A DNA stretch of 64,000 nucleotides from Aquabacterium olei (GTDB taxonomy: Bacteria > Pseudomonadota > Gammaproteobacteria > Burkholderiales > Burkholderiaceae_C), in NCBI RefSeq assembly GCF_003100395.1, contig NZ_CP029210.1, positions 1,612,001-1,676,000 of the forward strand, given 5' to 3'. Positions 49,166 to 58,569 of the stretch are shown in pieces. The translations under genes and the position numbers were made by a program. The notes under the pieces were generated by a model. The model was not told the origin of the DNA. It searched no databases and was given only the letters and a program-made list of their open reading frames with translations. The stretch's first letter is position 1. Each line of letters opens with the position of its first letter.

Positions 49166-51349
49166 ATGACGTCCCTGAACCAGAAGGCAAACCTCCTCGT
49201 TGAACTGTTTGTCGAAGAGCTGCCGCCCAAGGCGCTCAAGAAGCTGGGTGAAGCCTTTGCCGGTGTGTTGGCCGACAGCCTGAAGGCCCAGGGCCTCGCC
49301 CAGGCCGATGCCGTGGTCACGCCGTTCGCGTCGCCGCGTCGTCTCGCCGTGCACGTGACCGGGGTGGTGACCAAGGCGGCAGACCAGGCCATGCAGCAGA
49401 AGCTGATGCCCGTGGCCGTGGCACTGGACGCCGCCGGCCAGCCCACACCCGCGTTGCTGAAGAAGCTGAGCTCGCTGGGGCTGGGTGCCGAGGTCGTGTC
49501 GGAGCTCAAGCGCCAGCCTGATGGCAAGGCCGAAGCGCTGTTCCTGGACAGCGTCAAAGCGGGGGCCACACTGACCGAGGGCTTGCAGAAGGCCCTGACC
49601 GAGTCGCTGGCCAAGTTGCCCATTCCCAAGGTGATGACCTACCAGCTCGAGCAGGGCGATGGCGAGGGCTTCCAGCCCGGCTGGTCCAGTGTGAATTTCG
49701 TGCGGCCGGCGCACGGCCTCGTGGCGCTGCACGGGGATCAGGTGGTACCGGTGTCGGCGCTGGGTCTGCACGCAGGCCGTGAAACCCATGGCCACCGCTT
49801 CGAGGCCAAGGTCTCGCCCGTGGTGCTGCGCGAAGCCGACAGCTACGCCGTCCAGATGGCGGAAGAGGGCGCCGTGATCGCTGGCTTTGCCGAGCGTCGC
49901 GCCGAGATCGCATCCCAGCTGGCCGCGGCAGCCGGGCGTGCGGGCCACGACCTGAAGCCCATCGAAGACGATGCCTTGCTGGACGAGGTGACGGCGCTGG
50001 TGGAGCGGCCGAACGTGCTGATCGGCCGCTTCGAGGAAGCGTTCCTGGCGGTGCCGCAGGAGTGTCTGATCCTCACGATGAAGGCCAATCAGAAGTACTT
50101 CCCGCTGCTGGATGCCGCCGGCAAGCTGACGCACCAGTTTCTGGTTGTGAGCAACATCCACCCCGCCGACCCGAGCGCCATCATCGAGGGCAACGAGCGC
50201 GTGGTGCGCCCGCGCCTGGCCGATGCGAAGTTTTTCTTCGATCAGGATCGAAAGAAAACGCTGGCATCGCGCACGGCGGGGCTGGCCAAGGTCGTGTACC
50301 ACAACAAGCTGGGCACCCAGGGCGAGCGCAGCGAGCGGGTGCGGGCCATCGCGCATGCCATCGTCAACCAGCTCCGCATGAGCACGCTGCCGTTCACGGT
50401 CGACGACAAGGATCACTTCGATGTGCTGGACAGTAAGGCCCAACAGGCCGCGCTGCTGGCCAAGACCGACCTGCTGACCGACATGGTGGGTGAGTTCCCC
50501 GAGCTGCAGGGCATCATGGGCGGCTATTACGCCCGCCACGAAGGCTTGCGTGACGGCGTCGCCATCGCGATCGAAGACCACTACAAGCCGCGCTTTGCGG
50601 GTGACAACCTGCCGCGCAACCACACCGGCACAGTCGTGGCACTGGCCGACAAGCTGGAGACGCTGGTTGGTCTGTTCGGCATCGGCCAGTTGCCCACGGG
50701 CGACAAGGACCCGTTCGCGCTGCGCCGTCATGCACTGGGCGTGATCCGCATCCTGATCGAGAAGAACCTGCCGCTGGATCTGTCGGCGCTGGTCGCGGCC
50801 GTCGTGCCCGTGTTCGGCGAGCTGATCACGGACCCGGCCGAGGCGCTGCTGGCCTTCATGGCCGACCGCCTGGCGGTGTCGCTGCGCGAGCAGGGCTACA
50901 GCGCGCAGGAAGTCGATGCGGTGCTCGCGCTGCGGCCCAGCCGCCTGGCCGAGGTGCCGCGCCGCCTGGCAGCGGTGCGTGCGTTTGCCGCGCTGCCAGA
51001 AGCGGCCTCGCTGGCTGCAGCCAACAAGCGCGTGGGCAACATCCTGAAGAAGGCCGATGGCGTGGTCGAGGCTCGCGTGGACGCGGCGCTCCTCAAGGAA
51101 ACCGCCGAAGCCGCGCTGTATGCCGCGCTGCAGACCGTGGCGCCCCAGGCGGATGCAGCGTTCGAGCAGGGTGATTACACTGCGTCTCTGCAGGCGCTGG
51201 CTGCGCTCAGGACCCCGGTGGATGCCTTCTTCGATGCGGTGATGGTCAATGCCGACGATCCTGCGTTGAAGGCCAACCGGCTCGGTCTGCTGGCCTCGCT
51301 GCATGCCGCCATGAACCGCGTCGCCGACCTTTCCAGACTGGCGGCCTGA
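49166..51349 (+). CDS. glyS: Glycine-tRNA ligase beta subunit
   Basis: A 727-residue subunit for tRNA recognition. LLVELFVEELPPKALKKL at the N-terminus, ECLILTMKANQKYFPL and KFFFDQDRKKTL in the middle, and a C-terminal anticodon-binding-like domain match the family; length is close to the usual 690-730. The ATG lies 2 bases after the glyQ stop. A 34-base gap separates it from gmhB. Confidence 0.98.
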   Translation: MTSLNQKANLLVELFVEELPPKALKKLGEAFAGVLADSLKAQGLAQADAVVTPFASPRRLAVHVTGVVTKAADQAMQQKLMPVAVALDAAGQPTPALLKKLSSLGLGAEVVSELKRQPDGKAEALFLDSVKAGATLTEGLQKALTESLAKLPIPKVMTYQLEQGDGEGFQPGWSSVNFVRPAHGLVALHGDQVVPVSALGLHAGRETHGHRFEAKVSPVVLREADSYAVQMAEEGAVIAGFAERRAEIASQLAAAAGRAGHDLKPIEDDALLDEVTALVERPNVLIGRFEEAFLAVPQECLILTMKANQKYFPLLDAAGKLTHQFLVVSNIHPADPSAIIEGNERVVRPRLADAKFFFDQDRKKTLASRTAGLAKVVYHNKLGTQGERSERVRAIAHAIVNQLRMSTLPFTVDDKDHFDVLDSKAQQAALLAKTDLLTDMVGEFPELQGIMGGYYARHEGLRDGVAIAIEDHYKPRFAGDNLPRNHTGTVVALADKLETLVGLFGIGQLPTGDKDPFALRRHALGVIRILIEKNLPLDLSALVAAVVPVFGELITDPAEALLAFMADRLAVSLREQGYSAQEVDAVLALRPSRLAEVPRRLAAVRAFAALPEAASLAAANKRVGNILKKADGVVEARVDAALLKETAEAALYAALQTVAPQADAAFEQGDYTASLQALAALRTPVDAFFDAVMVNADDPALKANRLGLLASLHAAMNRVADLSRLAA

Positions 51350-51383
51350 TCTGGGCGGGCGCATCGTTCACGCGGGGGCGAGC

Positions 51384-51992
51384 ATGAAGCTGGTCATCAT
51401 CGATCGCGACGGCACCATCAACCACGAACGGGAGGACTACGTGAAGTCGCCCGAGGAGTGGGTGCCGCTGCCCGGATCGCTGGAGGCCATCGCCCGGCTC
51501 AACCACGCAGGCTGGCACGTCGTCGTGGCCACCAACCAGTCCGGCATCGGGCGGGGGTTGTTCGACATGGTGGCGCTCAACGCCATGCATGCCAAGATGA
51601 ACCAGATGCTCACCAAGGTGGGTGGGCGCGTGGACGCGGTGTTCTTCTGCCCGCACACGCCGGAAGACCAGTGCACCTGCCGCAAGCCCATGCCAGGGCT
51701 GTTCCAGATGATCGGCCAGCGATTCGGCTGTGACCTGGTCGGGGTGCCGATGGTGGGTGACCTGCCGCGCGACGTGCTCGCGGCCCAGTCGGTGGGGTGC
51801 GAGCCCCATCTGGTGCGCACGGGGCAGGCCGCCACCATGGGCGACGCCGAGTTGCAGGACCTGCGGCGCCGGGTGCCCGACCTGACCATCCACCCCGATC
51901 TGTCGGCCTTCGCCGATTTTCTGGTGCTGCGAGATCGCCAGGCCATCGGCGAAGACGGCCCGGTCAGCACGCACACGGGGGAGATCCGTTGA
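51384..51992 (+). CDS. gmhB: D-glycero-beta-D-manno-heptose 1,7-bisphosphate 7-phosphatase
   Basis: A 202-residue HAD phosphatase in ADP-heptose synthesis for the LPS core. Motif I is DRDGTIN at residues 7-13, motif II ATNQSG at about 50-55, and the zinc loop has C-x-H and C-x-C ligands (CPHTPEDQCTCRKP). Motif IV is VGDLPRD. It follows glyS, as in other Burkholderiales. Its stop overlaps the TTG start of the downstream metalloprotease. Confidence 0.95.
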   Translation: MKLVIIDRDGTINHEREDYVKSPEEWVPLPGSLEAIARLNHAGWHVVVATNQSGIGRGLFDMVALNAMHAKMNQMLTKVGGRVDAVFFCPHTPEDQCTCRKPMPGLFQMIGQRFGCDLVGVPMVGDLPRDVLAAQSVGCEPHLVRTGQAATMGDAELQDLRRRVPDLTIHPDLSAFADFLVLRDRQAIGEDGPVSTHTGEIR

Positions 51993-52948
51993 AGCCAGAG
52001 GCGCCGCAGCAACTGGGTTTGTGGGGGGAGGGGGCCGAGTCCGCCGCCTCGTTCACTGCCGCTGGCGGTGTCGCAGGCCGAAGTGACACGGGGCCGTCAC
52101 GCCGCTCGGTACCCGAGGCGGCGGCCGACATGCCGTTGCGTGGCGGCGACCACGAAGGGCCAGCCCATCAGATGCATGCCAGCGGCCTGCCCTTGTACCG
52201 CCATCCCCGCGCCGAGCGCGAGATCCGGCTCGGCAAGGCCGTGGTGGCCTACGAGGTCAAGCGCGTACGGCGCCGCAGCATCGGCATGGTGGTGGGGGTG
52301 GACGGGCTCAGTGTGCGGGCGCCGCGGTGGGTTTCGTGGGGCGACATCGAGTCGGCACTGCGCGCCAAGGAACGCTGGATCTGCACCAAGCTCGTCGAGC
52401 AACGCGAGCGCGCCCGACGTCAGGTGATGGCCCGCATCGCGTGGTGCGAAGGGGCTGAACTGCCCTTCATGGGCGAATCGGTCGTCATCGTGCTCGACCC
52501 CGCTCACACCGGGGCCACGCTGATGCCAGCCCCCCTGGACCCGGGCCTGCCTGGCGTCACGCAGCGCACGCTGTACCTCGGCCTGCCGCAAGACGCGACC
52601 CCGGAGCAGATCCGCGACGCCGCAGAGGCCTGGCTTCAGCGAGAGGCCCGGACCGTGTTTGCCGAACGTGTCCGGCACTACGCAGGCAAGCTGGGTGTCT
52701 CCGTGACCAAGGTGAGCCTTTCCTCGGCGCGCACGCGCTGGGGCAGCGCCAGCGCCGACGGCTCCATCCGCCTGCACTGGCGGCTGATCCATTTCAGCCT
52801 CAGCATCATCGATTACGTCGTGGCCCACGAACTGGCCCACCTCCGGGAGATGAACCACAGTCCGCGTTTCTGGGCCGTGGTGCGCTCCATCATGCCCGAG
52901 TACGACGGGCCCCGCGATCAACTGCGCCACGTCGCCATTCCGGGCTGA
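51989..52948 (+). CDS. YgjP-like (M48-related) metallopeptidase
   Basis: A 319-residue protein with the YgjP/DUF45 domain (about residues 85-315). The zinc motif HELAH is at 280-284, followed by a third His in MNHSPRFWAVV. Before it stands the conserved TRWGSASADGSIRLHWRL region. The TTG start is supported by GGGGAG about 6 bases upstream and overlaps the gmhB stop by 4 bases. About 80 poorly conserved N-terminal residues precede the domain. The lysophosphatidate acyltransferase gene that often lies between gmhB and this gene is missing. Substrate unknown. Confidence 0.88.
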   Translation: MKPEAPQQLGLWGEGAESAASFTAAGGVAGRSDTGPSRRSVPEAAADMPLRGGDHEGPAHQMHASGLPLYRHPRAEREIRLGKAVVAYEVKRVRRRSIGMVVGVDGLSVRAPRWVSWGDIESALRAKERWICTKLVEQRERARRQVMARIAWCEGAELPFMGESVVIVLDPAHTGATLMPAPLDPGLPGVTQRTLYLGLPQDATPEQIRDAAEAWLQREARTVFAERVRHYAGKLGVSVTKVSLSSARTRWGSASADGSIRLHWRLIHFSLSIIDYVVAHELAHLREMNHSPRFWAVVRSIMPEYDGPRDQLRHVAIPG

Positions 52949-52963
52949 CTGGCCCAGCGGTGG

Positions 52964-54019
52964 TCAGGCGCCGTAGCGCCACGCACCGTGCTTGTCCTGC
53001 TCGCGGCGCAGCACCCCCCGATGCCACAGGTAGTTGAGGTGGGCGATGGCTTCACCCATGGCGAAGGTCGTCTGGTGCAGGTCCAGCTGCCGGCGGAACA
53101 GCACCGGCAGCATCTCGGCCGCCGTGGAGGGCCTCGCCCGGCACGCGGCCTCCACCTCCGCGAGGCGCTCCGCATGGTGCGCGTGCAGCTGGTCGATGCG
53201 GGTGTGGATGCCGGTGAAGGGCAGTCCATGCGAGGGCAGGGCCAGCGTGTCGGCCGGCAGGGCGCGCATGCGCTCGACGCTGTCAAGGAAAAGCCCCAGC
53301 GCATCGCCTTCCGGTTCCATGTCGGTCACGCTCACGTTGGTGGAGATGGTCGGCAGCAGCATGTCACCGGAGATCAGCAGCCCGTCGGCCTCGCAATGCA
53401 GGGCAATGTGCTCAGGGCTGTGCCCGAAGCCGGCGATGCACCGCCATTCGCGCTCGCCGATGCGCACTGTCTGCCCGTCCATCATCCGACGGTAGGCGTG
53501 TGGCACGGCGGGAACCAGGGTCGCGTAGTAGTCGCCCCGGGCTCGCACCTTGGCGAGGTCTTCGGGCGTGTTCAAACCATGCGCCTGGAAGTGCGCGGCG
53601 GCCCGTTCCCCGCCAAAGCCGGTGGTCGACTGGCAGGCCAGCCGGGCTGCGAGGTGATCGGCCTGGCTCATCCACAGCCGTGCGGCTTCGCCCGGCGCGC
53701 TGTAGCGTTCGATCAGCCACTGCGCATTGCCGACGTGGTCGGGGTGCATGTGCGTCACCAGCATGCGCCCCAGCGGCCTGCTGGCCAGCGGGCCCGCCCA
53801 CAGCGTCTGCCATGCATCGCGGATGGCCTCGGTGGCCACGCCCGCGTCCACGACCGTCCAGGCCCCTGCATCGTCCAGCACCCACAGGTTGATGTGGTTC
53901 AGCGCGAATGGCATCGGCATGCGCACCCAGTGCAGGCCCGGGCGCAGGGTCATCAGCGTGCCGACGTCCGGTGTCAGGCGGTCCCAGGGGTAGGTGAGGG
54001 GGCTGGCGAGGGCGTTCAT
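52964..54019 (-). CDS. MBL-fold metallo-hydrolase
   Basis: A 351-residue metallo-beta-lactamase-fold enzyme. The dinuclear metal motif [10 protein letters not shown] lies at about residues 88-97, further ligands are His in [12 protein letters not shown], Asp in ISGDMLLP and His in LPSHGLP. A helical C-terminal extension of about 90 residues follows. ATG 54019 is preferred over ATG 54049 since family members begin close to the [10 protein letters not shown] segment. Divergent from aceK. Substrate unknown. Confidence 0.88.
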   Translation of the reverse strand: MNALASPLTYPWDRLTPDVGTLMTLRPGLHWVRMPMPFALNHINLWVLDDAGAWTVVDAGVATEAIRDAWQTLWAGPLASRPLGRMLVTHMHPDHVGNAQWLIERYSAPGEAARLWMSQADHLAARLACQSTTGFGGERAAAHFQAHGLNTPEDLAKVRARGDYYATLVPAVPHAYRRMMDGQTVRIGEREWRCIAGFGHSPEHIALHCEADGLLISGDMLLPTISTNVSVTDMEPEGDALGLFLDSVERMRALPADTLALPSHGLPFTGIHTRIDQLHAHHAERLAEVEAACRARPSTAAEMLPVLFRRQLDLHQTTFAMGEAIAHLNYLWHRGVLRREQDKHGAWRYGA

Positions 54020-54184
54020 GTGGGGGAGGGGGCGGGATCGAAAAAGCATTGTGCCCGCAGCGCCGAGCTTGCGCCGCGACAGCGAGCGGAGCAGGGCGGC
54101 GCTTGCATAATGTCACGATGCCCTGCCGACCGTCGGTGTCGCCAGGTGCCGGCCCCACCACCCCACAGACAGTCCAGGCCCACG

Positions 54185-56068
54185 ATGTTTCCGCAACAGC
54201 TCACCGACTCCCGGGTCTTCGAGATCGCCAAAGCCCTGCTTGACGGTTTTGATCGCCACTACAAGATCTTCAGCGAGACCAGCGCGCAGTCCAAGCGCCG
54301 GTTCGAGCAGGCTGACTGGCATGGCCAGCAACTGGCCCAACGGGCGCGGATCGAGTTCTATGACATGCGGGTCGACGAGGCCGTCGAGCGGCTCGAGCGC
54401 GACTTCAACGCCAGCAAGCTGCCGATGGAGGTCTGGCACCAGATCAAGCTGTTCTACATCGGGCTGCTGACGGGGCATTACCAGCCCGAGCTGGCCGAGA
54501 CCTTCTTCAACTCGGTCACCATCCAGATCCTGCATCGCAAGTACTACCGCAACGACTTCATCTTCGTGCGGCCCGCGGTGTCGACCGAGTACATCGACGA
54601 CGAGGAAGGCAAGCCCACCTTTCGCGCCTTTTATCCGACCAAGGACAACCTGCGCGACACGCTCAAGGCGGTGGTGGAGAGCTATGAGCTGACGGTGCCG
54701 TTCGACGATCTGGACCGCGATGTCGACCTCATTTACGGCGTGCTGATGGAGCAGGTGGGCAATGTGCGCCTGCGCACCAACTTCCAGATCCAGGTCCTGT
54801 CCTCGCTGTTCTTCCGCAACAAGGGCGCCTACATCGTCGGCAAGGTCGTCAATGGCTTCCGCAGCCTGCCATTTGCCATCCCCATTCTCCACAACTCGAA
54901 GAGCCGGCTCTACATCGACGCGGCGCTCTTCGGGGAGGACGACCTGCTGGCCCTGTTCAGCTTTGCGCGCGCCTACTTCATGGTCGACATGAAGGTGCCG
55001 TCGGCCTACGTGCAGTTCCTGCGCTCGCTGATGCCGCGCAAGCCGCGCGGCGAGATCTACAGCGCCATCGGCCTGCAGAAGCACGGCAAGAACCTGTTCT
55101 ACCGTGACTTCCTGTTCCACCTGCGCCACTCGACAGACAAGTTCCGCATCGCCCCCGGCATCAAGGGCATGGTGATGCTGGTGTTCGACCTGCCGTCCTA
55201 TCCCTTCGTGTTCAAGGTGATCAAGGACTACTTCCCGCCGCAGAAGGAAACCACGCGCGAGCAGATCATGGGCAAGTACCAGCTCGTGAAGCAGCACGAC
55301 CGCGTGGGCCGCATGGCCGACTCGCTCGAGTTCACGAAGGTGGCCTTCCCGCGCAACCGATTCGACGACGAACTGATCGAGGAACTGCGCAAGTTCGCGC
55401 CCAGCGTGATCGAGGAAGAGGGCGACTCGCTCGTCATCAAGCACCTCTACATCGAGCGCCGCATGGTGCCGTTGAACATCTACATCCAGGAGGCCTCGGC
55501 GTCCTCGCTCGAGCATGCCGTCATCGAGTACGGCAACGCCATCAAGGACCTCGTGGCCGCCAACATCTTCCCCGGCGACATGCTGTGGAAGAACTTCGGG
55601 GTCACTCGCAACGGCAAGGTGGTGTTCTACGACTACGACGAGATCGAATACATCACCGACTGCAACTTCCGCAAGGTGCCCGAGCCGCGCAACGAGGAAG
55701 ACGAGATGTCCGGCGAGATCTGGTATTCGGTCGGCCCGCATGACGTGTTCCCGGAAACCTTCGGGCCCTTCCTGCTGGGTGATCCGCGCGTGCGCCAGAT
55801 CTTCATGAAGCATCACGCCGATCTGCTGGACCCGGCTTACTGGCAGGAGCGCAAGGAACGCATCCAGGCGGGCTATGTGCACGACGTGTTCCCGTACGAC
55901 CGGTCGCGTCGCTTCATTCACAAGATCCAGGGCAAGGATTCGGCCCAGATCAACGCCGAGATGGCGCCGGTGGAGGAGCCGGTCGATGTGCGGCCTGAGG
56001 GGCCCGAAGTGCACGATCAGGGCGTGCTGAGCGGTTTTGCCACGGGCGGGGTCGACGCGGGCGGTTGA
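54185..56068 (+). CDS. aceK: Isocitrate dehydrogenase kinase/phosphatase
   Basis: A 627-residue bifunctional enzyme that switches isocitrate dehydrogenase off and on, directing carbon to the glyoxylate shunt. The N-terminal regulatory domain contains [17 protein letters not shown]; the kinase-like domain has [17 protein letters not shown] and [16 protein letters not shown], the metal-binding region. Length is slightly above the usual 580-600 owing to a C-terminal tail rich in Pro, Val and Gly. Unlike enterobacteria, aceB and aceA are not adjacent. Confidence 0.96.
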   Translation: MFPQQLTDSRVFEIAKALLDGFDRHYKIFSETSAQSKRRFEQADWHGQQLAQRARIEFYDMRVDEAVERLERDFNASKLPMEVWHQIKLFYIGLLTGHYQPELAETFFNSVTIQILHRKYYRNDFIFVRPAVSTEYIDDEEGKPTFRAFYPTKDNLRDTLKAVVESYELTVPFDDLDRDVDLIYGVLMEQVGNVRLRTNFQIQVLSSLFFRNKGAYIVGKVVNGFRSLPFAIPILHNSKSRLYIDAALFGEDDLLALFSFARAYFMVDMKVPSAYVQFLRSLMPRKPRGEIYSAIGLQKHGKNLFYRDFLFHLRHSTDKFRIAPGIKGMVMLVFDLPSYPFVFKVIKDYFPPQKETTREQIMGKYQLVKQHDRVGRMADSLEFTKVAFPRNRFDDELIEELRKFAPSVIEEEGDSLVIKHLYIERRMVPLNIYIQEASASSLEHAVIEYGNAIKDLVAANIFPGDMLWKNFGVTRNGKVVFYDYDEIEYITDCNFRKVPEPRNEEDEMSGEIWYSVGPHDVFPETFGPFLLGDPRVRQIFMKHHADLLDPAYWQERKERIQAGYVHDVFPYDRSRRFIHKIQGKDSAQINAEMAPVEEPVDVRPEGPEVHDQGVLSGFATGGVDAGG

Positions 56069-56091
56069 GCGGTGCCTGCCCTCGCTGCATG

Positions 56092-56121
56092 AAAAACGGG
56101 CCTCAAGGGCCCGTTCTTTTT
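56092..56121. terminator. Terminator between convergent aceK and bamD
   Basis: Stem AACGGGCC/GGCCCGTT with loop TCAAG, followed by CTTTTT and preceded by AAAAA, so it can work on both strands. It lies 24 bases after aceK and about 30 bases after bamD. Confidence 0.85.
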
Positions 56122-56151
56122 GTCACCTCCGGACTGCCGGGACGGCTCACT

Positions 56152-56985
56152 TCACCAGAGCTTCCACCAGGGGCGGGTCGGCGCCCGGGTGGCCTCTTCC
56201 GTCTGGAGGTAGGCGCTCTCCGGGAAGTTCTGACGCAGCACGCGCACGGTGTCGTCGCGCAACTGCACCAGGCCGAGTGCATCGTAGCTGCGCGCCATGA
56301 TGGACAGCGCTTCTTCCACCGCCGGGGAAGTGCGGTACTCGCGCACGGCGGTCTGAGCACGGTTTGCAGCGGCCAGGTAGGCGCCGCGGCGGAAGTAGTA
56401 CCGCGCAATGTGCACTTCGCCTGCGGCCATCGAGTTGACGATGTGGTTCATCCGCAGACGGGCATCCGGCGCGTACTTCGACGTCGGGAAGCGGTCGATC
56501 AGCGTGCGGAACGACTCGTAGGCATCGCGCGACGCCTGCTGGTCACGCTCGGAGATGTCCTGGCTGGCCAGGCGCCCGAACAACCCCAGGTTGTCGTTGA
56601 AGTTCACCAGGCCTTGCAGGTAGTAGGCGTAGTCCAGCGCCGGGCTGGTGGGGTGTAGCCGGATGAAGCGTTCCAGCTTTGCCAGGGCCTGCGCTCGCTC
56701 GCCGGTCTTGTAATACGCGTAGGCCAGGTCGATCTGAGCCTGCTGAGCGAGAAGGGTCCCCGAAGCCCGGGCTTCGACCTTCTCCAGCTTCTTGATCGCC
56801 GTCTCGTAGTTGCCTTCGGAACCGTCGTCCTTGGCGTCTGCGTACAATTTGTCCGGACTGATGTTGGCGAACTCGTCCTTCGGAGTCGACTCACAGGCCG
56901 CCAGAGCGGCCGCCATGGCCAGAACCGCAAGGCCCGCGCGGCGGGCGATCAGGTGTCGCCAGGTGGGGGAGGTCAGCAATGTCAC
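56152..56985 (-). CDS. bamD: Outer membrane protein assembly factor BamD
   Basis: A 277-residue outer-membrane lipoprotein of the BAM complex. The lipobox LAAC places the acylated Cys at residue 31 of the chosen GTG start (56985), after a hydrophobic stretch. Five tetratricopeptide-like repeats follow; signature segments include YYKTGERAQALAKLERFIRLHP and DYAYYLQGLVNFND. An upstream ATG at 57081 would add 32 residues with two Cys-containing polar stretches before the signal peptide and is unlikely. It is divergent from rluD, a conserved arrangement. Confidence 0.94.
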   Translation of the reverse strand: MTLLTSPTWRHLIARRAGLAVLAMAAALAACESTPKDEFANISPDKLYADAKDDGSEGNYETAIKKLEKVEARASGTLLAQQAQIDLAYAYYKTGERAQALAKLERFIRLHPTSPALDYAYYLQGLVNFNDNLGLFGRLASQDISERDQQASRDAYESFRTLIDRFPTSKYAPDARLRMNHIVNSMAAGEVHIARYYFRRGAYLAAANRAQTAVREYRTSPAVEEALSIMARSYDALGLVQLRDDTVRVLRQNFPESAYLQTEEATRAPTRPWWKLW

Positions 56986-57022
56986 GTTCTCGGTGTGCGG
57001 CCTGGCCGCGGTCAATCTCGCC

Positions 57023-57049
57023 TTGCAGCGCCAGAGGCCGCAGTATAGA
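57023..57049. promoter_or_regulatory. Shared promoter region of divergent bamD and rluD
   Basis: Plus strand: TTGCAG at 57023-57028 and TATAGA at 57044-57049, spacer 15 bases. Minus strand: the overlapping TATACT (plus AGTATA at 57043-57048) could serve bamD, though no convincing minus -35 was seen. Confidence 0.4.
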
Positions 57050-57102
57050 AGCCCTCGCCCGCATTTCCGCTCCGTGCCCATCCCTCATCGCAACTTTGCT
57101 TC

Positions 57103-58197
57103 ATGTCCCGCTCTCGCTCACCCGTCCGCACGCCCGCCTCCGCTCCGCTTTCTGATGCTTCTTCCGCCGGTTTCCCCGAAGGCGATCTGGCTGCGCTCGA
57201 TGAGGAATGGGAGGACGCTGAGCCATCCGACGGCGCCCCCGCCGCGGCCCCGGACGAGACCGATGTGCGCGTCTGGCAGGTCCCTGCCAGCGCCCATGGC
57301 CAGCGGCTGGACGCCTTCCTGGCCGCCGAGGTGACGGCTTACTCGCGCAGCCATCTGAAGTCGCTGATCGAGGACGGCTGCGTCACGGTGGCCGGGCAGG
57401 TCATCACGACGCCTTCACGCAAGGTGCTGGCGGGGCAGCCGGTGCAGGCTCGCCTGCGACCCACCGCCCAGAGCCTGTCCTTCCAGCCGGAGGCCATGGC
57501 GCTGAACGTCGTGTTCGAGGACGCGCACCTGCTGGTGGTGAACAAGCCCGCCGGTCTGGTGGTGCACCCTGCGGCCGGCAACTGGTCCGGCACGCTGATG
57601 AACGGCCTGCTTGCGCACCACGCGAGCGCGGCGGCCCTGCCGCGGGCGGGCATCGTGCACCGACTCGACAAGGACACCAGCGGGCTCATGGTGGTGGGCA
57701 AGACGCTGGTGGCGGTGACGGCGTTGAGCCGTGCGATCGCTGCACGGGAAGTCAGTCGGCAGTACCTGGCCCTGGTCCATGGCAAGACGGAAGAGCACTT
57801 CTCGGTGAACTCGTCCATCGGGCGCGATCCCGTCACCCGCGTGCGGATGGCCGTCGTGCCCTCGGGCAAGCCCGCCCGTACCGACGTGCAGCGCGTGATG
57901 GCGGGTAGCTGGGCGGGGCCCCAGGGCACGGCGCGAAGTTTCAGCGGCGTGCGCTGTACGCTGCACAGCGGCCGCACCCACCAGATCCGCGTCCACCTCA
58001 GCAGCCGCCGTCATCCGCTGGTGGCCGACGCCTTGTACGGCGGCGCGCCCGCGCTGGGCATGACTCGCCAGGCGCTGCACGCCACCCGGCTCGCCTTCAC
58101 CCACCCCATGACGGCCGAGCCGCTGGTGTTCGAGGCCGAGCTGCCCGCCGACATGGCCGAGGCGTGGTCCGTGCTACAGCAAGCTGACAGCGTGTGA
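57103..58197 (+). CDS. rluD: Ribosomal large subunit pseudouridine synthase D
   Basis: A 364-residue RluA-family enzyme expected to make pseudouridines 1911, 1915 and 1917 in 23S rRNA helix 69. An acidic, Pro/Ala-rich N-terminus of about 60 residues precedes the S4 domain (QRLDAFLAAEVTAYSRSHLK). Asp189 in HRLDKDTSG is catalytic and GRTHQIRVHLSSRRHPL follows. RluD is favoured over RluC because bamD is opposite. The pgeF gene that commonly follows rluD is absent here. Confidence 0.93.
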   Translation: MSRSRSPVRTPASAPLSDASSAGFPEGDLAALDEEWEDAEPSDGAPAAAPDETDVRVWQVPASAHGQRLDAFLAAEVTAYSRSHLKSLIEDGCVTVAGQVITTPSRKVLAGQPVQARLRPTAQSLSFQPEAMALNVVFEDAHLLVVNKPAGLVVHPAAGNWSGTLMNGLLAHHASAAALPRAGIVHRLDKDTSGLMVVGKTLVAVTALSRAIAAREVSRQYLALVHGKTEEHFSVNSSIGRDPVTRVRMAVVPSGKPARTDVQRVMAGSWAGPQGTARSFSGVRCTLHSGRTHQIRVHLSSRRHPLVADALYGGAPALGMTRQALHATRLAFTHPMTAEPLVFEAELPADMAEAWSVLQQADSV

Positions 58198-58569
58198 GCG
58201 TGCTGCCGCGTCTTGACACGCTGTCGTGGATCATGCATGCACGAGCCTGTGAGGTGGTGCATAATGGCCCGGAAGGCGCGGTCATGAACCGTCGCCGCGT
58301 GGGCCGGGCTGGCGCTGTGTCGCGTCGCCCGACGCCGGTCTTCAAAGCCGCGTGACGCTCCCGCCCCCCGCCTGAAAAGACCTGAGCCAGCACCTCGCAG
58401 TGCCCGGCGTCTGTCAGTCTCCAAGGTGCCGTTCCGCGACAATCCGCCCGAACCGCCTGCCAACCAAGCAGGCCTTACCCGCAAGCCGGTGCGAGATCCG
58501 GCCTTCGCCGAGCCTGACTGGCCGGCTACCTTTAGAGGTCCGCATGTGTATCGCGGAGGCTTGCGCCCC
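58198..58569. other. Gap between rluD and scpB with no recognised gene
   Basis: About 370 bases. A TTGACA at 58213-58218 and a CATAAT at 58260-58265 are visible but are too far apart to form one promoter. Two tiny frames are linked by ATGA: 7 codons from ATG 58264 and 23 codons from about 58285, the latter Arg-rich. Neither has conserved features. A longer reading of scpB from ATG 58426 would use part of this gap. scpA, normally upstream of scpB, is not here. Confidence 0.4.

Noticed and set aside
46287-49190. Very long minus-strand open frame (967 codons) across corC, lnt and glyQ
   Set aside because: It lies opposite three firmly identified genes; its Gln/His/Arg-rich translation has no family features. 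Such frames are common in GC-rich DNA.
49067-51364. Minus-strand open frame of 765 codons opposite glyS
   Set aside because: Antisense shadow of glyS, His/Gln/Arg-rich, no recognised fold.
52988-54184. Upstream in-frame extension of aceK covering the MBL gene on the other strand
   Set aside because: The conserved AceK start [16 protein letters not shown] begins at 54185, and the extension is antisense to a real hydrolase.
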